Assembly: GCA_026785785.1 (NCBI GenBank)
Contig: JAJAZI010000230.1
Span: 1 to 13,460, forward strand
Length of the DNA: 13,460 nucleotides
From: Microbacteriaceae bacterium
Lineage (GTDB): Bacteria > Actinomycetota > Actinomycetes > Actinomycetales > Microbacteriaceae
Reading direction: 5' to 3'
Made by a program: the position numbers and the translations under genes. The notes under the pieces were generated by a model. It saw nothing but the letters and a program-made list of their open reading frames with translations, was not told where the DNA came from and did no database searches. This document shows positions 7,236 to 13,460 of this stretch, one piece after another; within the stretch, counting starts at the first letter, position 1, and each line of letters opens with the position of its first letter.

Positions 7236-8354
7236 GCTGAGAGTACGCGGTTAGTTGACCTTGTCCAGGCTGACATCGATCGATTTCTCGACGAACGCGA
7301 ACCGATGCTCACGGGGATTGCCCCAGACCTGGCCCCCTTTATCGACTTCTCGCGCGAGTTCTTGCGCGGCGGCAAGCGGTTCAGGGCGCTGTTCTGCTAC
7401 TGGGGCTGGCAGGCGACGAGCGGGCACGCTCCCGGCTTCGACCCCATGTCGAGCGAAAAGGCCCCGAACGACCTGGCGTCGGTCGTGCTCGCCGCGAGCG
7501 CGCTCGAGGTGTTCCACGCCGCCGCCCTCGTCCACGACGACATCATGGACAACTCGGACACCCGCCGCGGCCGCCCCTCCGCCCACAAGCGCTTCGAATC
7601 GATCCACGCGGAGGGGCACTGGATCGGCAGCTCGTCGAGCTTCGGGAGCTCCGCCGCACTGCTGCTCGGCGACCTCCTTCTGAGTTGGAGCGACGAGCTG
7701 TTCGAATCCGGGACCAGCTGCCTCCCGTCCCGGTCCGCGGCCATCGCGGCGCGGGCCGAGTTCAACCGCATGCGCACCGACGTCACGGCAGGACAGTTCC
7801 TCGACATTCTTGACGAGCGTGCCTGGCAGAGTTTCCCCGAACCGGAGCTGCTCGGGCGCGCACACCGGGTCATCGTCTACAAGTCGGCGAAGTACTCGAT
7901 CGAGGCACCGCTCGCGATCGGCGCGGCCTTGGCGGGCGCGAGCGCGGAGCAGATCAGCGCACTGCGCCACTTCGGACTGCCGCTCGGCATCGCCTACCAG
8001 CTTCGCGATGACCTGCTGGGGGTGTTCGGCGACCCCGATATCACCGGCAAGCCGGCCGGCGACGACCTTCGCGAGGGCAAGCGCACGGTGCTCATCGCGC
8101 TGGCGCGGGCGGCGCTGCCCGCGAACTCTCGCAGGACGCTCGACGAGTTGCTCGGCGACGAACACCTCGGCGAGCAGCAGGTACTGATGCTGCAGGCCTC
8201 GATCAGAGACTGCGGGGCGGTCGAGAAGGTCGAACGGATCATCGCGCACAATGTCACCCTCGCCCTGTCGGCAATCACGGACGCACCCATCAGCGCGGCC
8301 GCCCGCGCCCAGCTCGAGAGCCTCGCCGACACCGCCACCCGCCGGATCGCCTGA
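7233..8354 (+). CDS. Polyprenyl diphosphate synthase (IdsA/GrcC-type, trans)
   Basis: This enzyme condenses isopentenyl diphosphate with allylic diphosphates to make GGPP or longer chains, precursors of menaquinone side chains, carotenoids or other lipids. The product has 373 aa. Visible motifs are GGKRFRAL (IPP binding), the first Asp-rich motif HDDIMDNSDTRRG (Asp102, 103, 106), and the KSAKY helix. The second Asp-rich region reads QLRDDLLGVFGD (Asp259, 260), then GKPAGDDLREGKRT. In the second motif the fifth position is Gly rather than Asp, a form I recall from actinobacterial homologues. The residues four and five before the first DDxxD are both Ala, which may allow products longer than C20. 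The gene occupies the place of Rv2173 (idsA2) in M. tuberculosis. The GTG start seems leaderless. Exact chain length cannot be told. Confidence 0.93.
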   Translation: MAESTRLVDLVQADIDRFLDEREPMLTGIAPDLAPFIDFSREFLRGGKRFRALFCYWGWQATSGHAPGFDPMSSEKAPNDLASVVLAASALEVFHAAALVHDDIMDNSDTRRGRPSAHKRFESIHAEGHWIGSSSSFGSSAALLLGDLLLSWSDELFESGTSCLPSRSAAIAARAEFNRMRTDVTAGQFLDILDERAWQSFPEPELLGRAHRVIVYKSAKYSIEAPLAIGAALAGASAEQISALRHFGLPLGIAYQLRDDLLGVFGDPDITGKPAGDDLREGKRTVLIALARAALPANSRRTLDELLGDEHLGEQQVLMLQASIRDCGAVEKVERIIAHNVTLALSAITDAPISAAARAQLESLADTATRRIA

Positions 8355-8373
8355 CGGCGATACCCCGTCTCAG
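8351..8373. terminator. Weak hairpin in the 30-nt convergent gap
   Basis: GACGG (8353-8357) can pair with CCGTC (8365-8369) across a 7-nt loop, overlapping the synthase stop codon. The flanks could add two pairs with a bulge. No T-run follows, so termination for either convergent gene is doubtful. It is the only structure seen between the two stop codons. Confidence 0.2.
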
Positions 8374-8384
8374 AAAGCCAGAAG

Positions 8385-8726
8385 TTAGAAGGCCAGGGCT
8401 TGGGCGACCCTGCGCACCTCGGCCTTGCGGCCGGCGCGCAGTGCCTCGATCGGAGACGTGCCGAGGCTGTCGTCGACTCCCAGCAACCAGCGCATGGCCT
8501 CGTCGTCGTTGAACCCGCTGTCGGCGAGCAGCACGAGAGTGCCCTTCAGCTCGCTGAGCGGCTCCCCGTTGCGGATGAACGACGCCGGCACCTTCAGCAC
8601 GCCGTCGACGCGGATGGCGAGAATGGCGCGGTCCTCGACGAGACGGCGCACCCGACTCACCCCGATGCCGAGCAGCTCAACGAGGTCGGGAACGGTCAGC
8701 CAGCGGGTTTCAGGAACAGTGCTCAC
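8385..8726 (-). CDS. Rv2175c-like DNA-binding protein (wHTH, PknL-substrate family)
   Basis: The 113-aa product has an N-terminal helix-turn-helix segment (about 8-40, WLTVPDLVELLGIGVSRVRR). The C-terminal half carries DDEAMRWLLGVD and ends IEALRAGRKAEVRRVAQALAF, closely resembling the end of M. tuberculosis Rv2175c as I recall it. Rv2175c binds DNA weakly and is phosphorylated by PknL near its N-terminus, which turns off binding. Here Thr3 and Thr7 sit ahead of the HTH and would be the candidate sites. The GTG at 8726 is chosen because conservation begins just after it. The open frame extends 31 codons upstream, but that part looks non-coding. The start is preceded by CAGGCT-N6, suggesting a leaderless mRNA. 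It converges with the synthase gene and is separated from the kinase gene by the LysM gene. Confidence 0.85.
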   Translation of the reverse strand: MSTVPETRWLTVPDLVELLGIGVSRVRRLVEDRAILAIRVDGVLKVPASFIRNGEPLSELKGTLVLLADSGFNDDEAMRWLLGVDDSLGTSPIEALRAGRKAEVRRVAQALAF

Positions 8727-8738
8727 TGGTCCAGCCTG
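8724..8738 (-). promoter_or_regulatory. Candidate leaderless -10 and start of the Rv2175c-like gene
   Basis: On the minus strand CAGGCT (8738-8733) is followed by six bases and then GTG at 8726, the same arrangement as at 7221 and 10557 but with C as the first hexamer base. No strong ribosome site is seen. Confidence 0.35.
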
Positions 8739-8812
8739 CCAGAGCGCGCGAGCATGCGGGTACGGCCCAAATGTTTCGAACACGTAAACCCAAATAACAT
8801 CTGCAACTCTGA

Positions 8813-8841
8813 TTGACATGAATATGCTTCTGTGTCAGCTT
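8813..8841 (+). promoter_or_regulatory. Candidate promoter of the LysM gene
   Basis: A perfect TTGACA (8813-8818) is followed after 17 bases by CAGCTT (8836-8841), a weak -10. It lies in an A/T-richer stretch (about 8765-8860) of the 223-nt divergent spacer, roughly 110 nt before the LysM start. The start itself has GGGGG about 7 nt upstream, so this gene would have a leadered mRNA. The spacing is good but the -10 is poor. Confidence 0.4.
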
Positions 8842-8949
8842 TGAGACGTTGTTTACCGTCAGGGTGGGCGTCGGGCAGCACAGCCATCGGGCTGGATCAC
8901 GCGGGATCACACGGCCGGGACACGGCCGAGAACACAACGGGGGCCAGTA

Positions 8950-10509
8950 ATGACCAACTCATCACACAACGAGGCTGCACTTCCGTCGCGCACGCACCGC
9001 GGGCCGATCAAGGCCGGCTCTCTCAAGTCGGGTCGCAACACGACCGGGATGATCAGGAAGGGCCTGTTCAACACGATTCCCATCGTGCTCGCCGGCTCGA
9101 TGGCGATGAGCATGAACTTTCCCGCCCCCACGGAATCCGTCGAGGCGAAGCGAACCGGCGGAGACCGCACGACCCCGAGTGAGCTGGGCAAGAACATCCG
9201 CGAGGCCCTTGCTGCGGCGCACACCGCCTCGTTCGAGGAGGCCACGAGCGGCGGCGTCGTCACGACCGCCGCCGCCCCGGCCAGCTACACCGTCGTCGCT
9301 GGTGACTCGATCAGCGGGATCTCGGGGCGCTTCGGCATCGCGACCGCATCGGTGCTCGCGCTGAACGGTCTCGGCTGGAAGTCGGTCATCTTCCCCGGCC
9401 AGGTGATCAAGCTCACGAGCGCCACGGTGACGCCCATCAAGGCGCCGGCAGCACCAACTGCGAACCCGGGCCGCTACAAAGTCGTCGCGGGCGACACCAT
9501 CAGCAAGATCGCCGCCAAGTTCGGCGTGACCACCCAGGCGGTGCTCACGGCGAACGGCCTCGGCTGGTCGAGCCTCATCTACGCCGGCAGCACCCTCGCG
9601 ATCCCGGGAGCATCCGCCCCCGCCGCCGCGCACCAGTCGCAGATTGTTCCGGTGGCTGCTGTGAAGCCCACCGCGCCGACCCCCGCCCCCACTCCCGCCA
9701 AGTCGGGCACCCACGTCATCACGGCTGGCGACACCATCAGCAAGGTCGCCGCGACGTACGGTGTGAGCATTCAGGCCATGCTCACGGCGAACGGTCTCGG
9801 CCGGTCAAGCGTCATCTACCCCGGGCGCGTCCTGTCAATTCCGGGAACCTCGGCTCCCGCCGCCGTGACGCAGGTGCCCCTCGTTCCCGCCGTCTCGATC
9901 ACGCCGATCACCGCGAACCCCGGCACGCACCTCATCGGTTCCGGTGAGACGCTCTCGAGCATTGCGAAGAAGTACTCGGTAAGCATCCAGGCGATCCTCA
10001 ATGCGAACGACCTCAACTGGTCCAGCATCATCTATGGCGGACGCGGCCTCGTGATTCCGGCAGTGGCGCCGGCGACCAGCAGCACCGGAACACGCGTCAC
10101 TCCGCTCGACGCCCCGATGACCGAGAACGCGAAAATCATCATCGGCGTCGGCAGGTCGCTCGGAGTGAGCGACTACGGCCTCGTGATCGCTCTCGCAACG
10201 GCGATGCAGGAGTCGAGCCTGCGCAACCTCAACCACGGCGACCGCGACTCGCTGGGCCTCTTCCAGCAGCGCCCGAGCACCGGCTGGGGTACCCCCGCCC
10301 AGGTCACCGACCGGGTGTACTCCTCGAAACTCTTCTTCGGCGGCTCCACCGCGCCGAATCGCGGCATCACCCGCGGACTGCTGGACATCCCGGGATGGCA
10401 GTCGATGACTGTCACCCAGGCCGCCCAGGCGGTGCAGATCTCCGGGCACCCGGATGCCTACGCCAAGTGGGAAGTCTCGGCCTGGGCCTGGCTCGACCAA
10501 CTCCGCTGA
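8950..10509 (+). CDS. Secreted four-LysM protein with lysozyme-like C-terminal domain
   Basis: The 519-aa product is probably exported and binds or cleaves peptidoglycan. A long basic N-terminus is followed by a signal-like hydrophobic stretch (about 39-57, after MIRKG at 34-38). Four LysM domains lie at about 113-155, 176-218, 255-298 and 327-370, each with the (V/I)xxGD/E-(T/S)(I/L)S pattern, joined by Ala/Pro/Thr-rich linkers. The C-terminal 130 residues contain VIALATAMQESSLRNL, GDRDSLGLFQQRP and GWGTPAQV. This block is common in actinobacterial secreted proteins and looks lysozyme-like, with Glu421 as the possible catalytic acid; enzymatic activity is inference. LysM2 and LysM3 are near-duplicates at DNA level. 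It lies 59 nt before the kinase gene, between it and the Rv2175c-like gene, which are neighbours in M. tuberculosis. A start at Met34 would give a more normal signal peptide, but the first ATG has the better ribosome site. Confidence 0.88.
   Translation: MTNSSHNEAALPSRTHRGPIKAGSLKSGRNTTGMIRKGLFNTIPIVLAGSMAMSMNFPAPTESVEAKRTGGDRTTPSELGKNIREALAAAHTASFEEATSGGVVTTAAAPASYTVVAGDSISGISGRFGIATASVLALNGLGWKSVIFPGQVIKLTSATVTPIKAPAAPTANPGRYKVVAGDTISKIAAKFGVTTQAVLTANGLGWSSLIYAGSTLAIPGASAPAAAHQSQIVPVAAVKPTAPTPAPTPAKSGTHVITAGDTISKVAATYGVSIQAMLTANGLGRSSVIYPGRVLSIPGTSAPAAVTQVPLVPAVSITPITANPGTHLIGSGETLSSIAKKYSVSIQAILNANDLNWSSIIYGGRGLVIPAVAPATSSTGTRVTPLDAPMTENAKIIIGVGRSLGVSDYGLVIALATAMQESSLRNLNHGDRDSLGLFQQRPSTGWGTPAQVTDRVYSSKLFFGGSTAPNRGITRGLLDIPGWQSMTVTQAAQAVQISGHPDAYAKWEVSAWAWLDQLR
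9490..9794 (+). repeat. 237-bp internal direct duplication (LysM2/LysM3)
   Basis: The 18-mer GGCGACACCATCAGCAAG occurs at 9490 and 9727, and CTCACGGCGAACGG at 9544 and 9781, both exactly 237 bp (79 codons) apart. LysM1 and LysM4 are more diverged. This points to a recent in-frame duplication of one LysM plus its linker. Confidence 0.8.
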
Positions 10510-10556
10510 GACGCGACTTCGCGGTGTTTTGGCCGCTCGATCACCCCCCTGGTGCC

Positions 10557-10568
10557 TAGACTCGTGCA

Positions 10569-10571
<3 letters not shown>
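10557..10571 (+). promoter_or_regulatory. Candidate leaderless -10 and start of the kinase gene
   Basis: TAGACT (10557-10562) is followed by six bases and then the GTG at 10569, and there is no Shine-Dalgarno sequence. The kinase gene would therefore have its own leaderless transcript even though it lies only 59 nt after the LysM gene. No clear -35 element is seen. Confidence 0.5.
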
Positions 10572-12500
<1,929 letters not shown>

Positions 12501-12608
12501 CCCCGCAGGAGCGGCGAGTCGCCCAGATACGTCGCCTCCACCACCCCAGAGGCGACACAAGCGGGCAGCTCGCGGCAACCGAGTCCGGCCGGTGCGCCCG
12601 CCCGCACC

Positions 12609-12682
12609 TAACGCAGGCCATTGGGCGACACGCCGCGTCAACGCGCCAGTCAGCCCGGCGTGGTGCAGAAACTCCTGCGTTA
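12609..12682. repeat. Nested inverted repeats in unit copy 1
   Basis: TAACGCAGG (12609-12617) is the exact complement of CCTGCGTTA (12674-12682). Inside them CACGCC (12629-12634) pairs with GGCGTG (12657-12662), and inside that GCG (12635-12637) pairs with CGC (12642-12644) in a small hairpin. Copies 2 and 3 keep the same layout with one arm mismatch each. The result is a foldable 74-nt module in RNA or single-stranded DNA. Confidence 0.7.
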
Positions 12683-12764
12683 CGTCTCGCCCCACCCGCC
12701 AGCACGCCCAGCGCCGCCCCCGACAGCCCGGCGCGACGCAGAATCTGCAGTCACCACACCCTCG

Positions 12765-12822
12765 CCCGACCCCCGGCCCCCGGCCCCCGACACCCGACAC
12801 CCGGCCCCGACACCCGGCCCCG
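12765..12822. repeat. C-rich short-period tract of unit copy 1 (G-rich on minus strand)
   Basis: A run of CCCGA, CCCCCGG and CCCGACA-like blocks gives many tracts of three to five C separated by two to four bases. On the minus strand this is a dense set of G-runs with short loops. The 1-bp length difference between copies 1 and 2 falls in this tract. Confidence 0.8.
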
Positions 12823-12861
12823 ATCGCTCGCTCGCAGGCCGAGCTCCTCCGGCCGGGCGGT

Positions 12862-12923
12862 CGCGAGTCGCCCACAAAGTTCCCCTCAACCGCCCGGGAG
12901 GCGACACAAGCGGGCAACTCGCG
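12862..12923. repeat. Inverted repeat at the unit junction (copy 1/copy 2)
   Basis: CGCGAGT (12862-12868) is complementary to ACTCGCG (12917-12923), and the overlapping GTCGCC (12867-12872) is complementary to GGCGAC (12900-12905). This could fold as a bulged hairpin at the boundary of the units; the same GTCGCC/GGCGAC pair occurs in copy 3. Confidence 0.5.
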
Positions 12924-13113
12924 GCAACCGAGTCCAGGCGGTGCGCCCGCCCGCACCTCACGCAGGAAATTGGGCGACACGCCGCGTCAACGCGCCAGTC
13001 AGCCCGGCGTGGTGCAGCAACTCCTGCGTTACGTCTCGCTGCACCCGCCAGCACGCCCAGCGCTGCCCCCGACAGCCCGGCGCGACGCAGAATCTGCAGT
13101 CACCACACCCTCG

Positions 13114-13172
13114 CCCGACCCCCGGCCCCCGGCCCCCGACACCCGACACCCGACCCCCGACCCCCGACCCCG
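13114..13172. repeat. C-rich short-period tract of unit copy 2 (G-rich on minus strand)
   Basis: This is the equivalent of the copy 1 tract, with a slightly different order of blocks (more CCCCCGA, fewer CCCGGCC). It shows that the tract is the most variable part of the unit. Confidence 0.8.
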
Positions 13173-13460
13173 AACGCTCGCTCGCAGGCCGAGCTCCTCC
13201 GGCAGGACAGTCGCGAGTCGCCCACAAAGTGCCCCTCAACCGCCCGGGAGGCGACACAAGCGGGCAACTCGCAGCAACCGAGTCCGGCCGGTGCGCCCGC
13301 CCGCACCTAACGCAGGCCATTGGTCGACACGCCGCGTCAACGCGCCAGTCAGCCCGGCGCGGTGCAGCAACTCCTGCGTTACGTCTCGCTGCACCCGCCA
13401 GCACGCCCAGCGCTGCCCCCGACAGCCCGGCGCGACGCAGAATCTGCAGTCACCACACCC

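Larger units (their letters stand above)
12514..13460. repeat. Tandem array of a ~350-bp unit, about 2.7 copies visible
   Basis: After the kinase stop the remaining 960 bases hold no convincing gene. From 12514 the sequence is a direct tandem repeat: copy 1 at 12514-12862 (349 bp), copy 2 at 12863-13212 (350 bp), and copy 3 from 13213, cut by the window end after 248 bp. Each begins GCGAGTCGCCCA. By eye copies 2 and 3 differ at about nine of 248 positions; the first 37 bp of copy 1 are more diverged. Open frames cross the array on both strands. However, the unit length is not a multiple of three, so no frame repeats between copies, and the translations are low-complexity Arg/Gly/Pro-rich. I read it as non-coding. 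It does not match any rRNA, tRNA, insertion sequence or CRISPR pattern I know. Confidence 0.92.

Noticed and set aside
7251..8249. Minus-strand 332-codon frame opposite the polyprenyl synthase
   Set aside because: The plus-strand product has all family motifs; this translation has none.
12514..13460. CRISPR array as an explanation of the repeats
   Set aside because: The unit is about 350 bp with no unique spacers between short repeats, and no cas genes are present.
12514..13460. Insertion sequence or transposase remnant
   Set aside because: No transposase-like translation, no target-site duplication and a purely tandem layout; a small non-autonomous element cannot be excluded without a genome search.

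Overview
The window is high-GC actinobacterial chromosome, most likely from Microbacteriaceae or a close relative. Three things point there: a mraZ-led division and cell wall (dcw) cluster next to an Rv2175c-like gene and a PASTA kinase, frequent GTG starts, and a MurE whose diamino-acid motif departs from the DNPR of mDAP-type enzymes. The family placement is inference. The gene set and order resemble the Mycobacterium tuberculosis Rv2157c-Rv2176 neighbourhood as I know it.

Positions 1-6504 (minus strand) hold the start of the dcw operon, in transcription order mraZ, rsmH, an ftsL-like gene, ftsI, murE and a murF that runs off the left edge. Junctions are tight: ATGA overlap for rsmH/ftsL, 14 nt for ftsI/murE, and stop next to start for murE/murF. 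Four 10-bp-spaced GTGG-type repeats upstream of mraZ look like MraZ boxes. A perfect 8-bp hairpin lies between mraZ and rsmH.

Positions 6698-7156 (minus) hold a small DUF3040 membrane protein gene with its own intrinsic terminator. It is divergent from a polyprenyl diphosphate synthase gene (7233-8354, plus). That gene converges on an Rv2175c-like DNA-binding protein gene (8385-8726, minus). A four-LysM secreted protein gene (8950-10509, plus) and a PknL-type Ser/Thr kinase gene with four PASTA domains (10569-12500, plus) follow. Three of these genes (synthase, Rv2175c-like, kinase) share a YAGRCT-N6-GTG start architecture that predicts leaderless mRNAs.

Positions 12514-13460 hold no convincing gene. 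They are a tandem array of a roughly 350-bp unit: two full copies and a third that is cut by the window edge. Each complete unit contains nested inverted repeats and a C-rich tract that would be a G-quadruplex motif on the minus strand. I do not recognise this element, and it is the most unusual thing here.

Functionally, MurE and MurF make the UDP-MurNAc-pentapeptide. FtsI and the FtsL-like protein act in septal peptidoglycan synthesis. The polyprenyl synthase may feed lipid, quinone or carotenoid pathways. The LysM protein probably binds or cleaves peptidoglycan. The PASTA kinase would sense wall fragments and could phosphorylate its Rv2175c-like neighbour.
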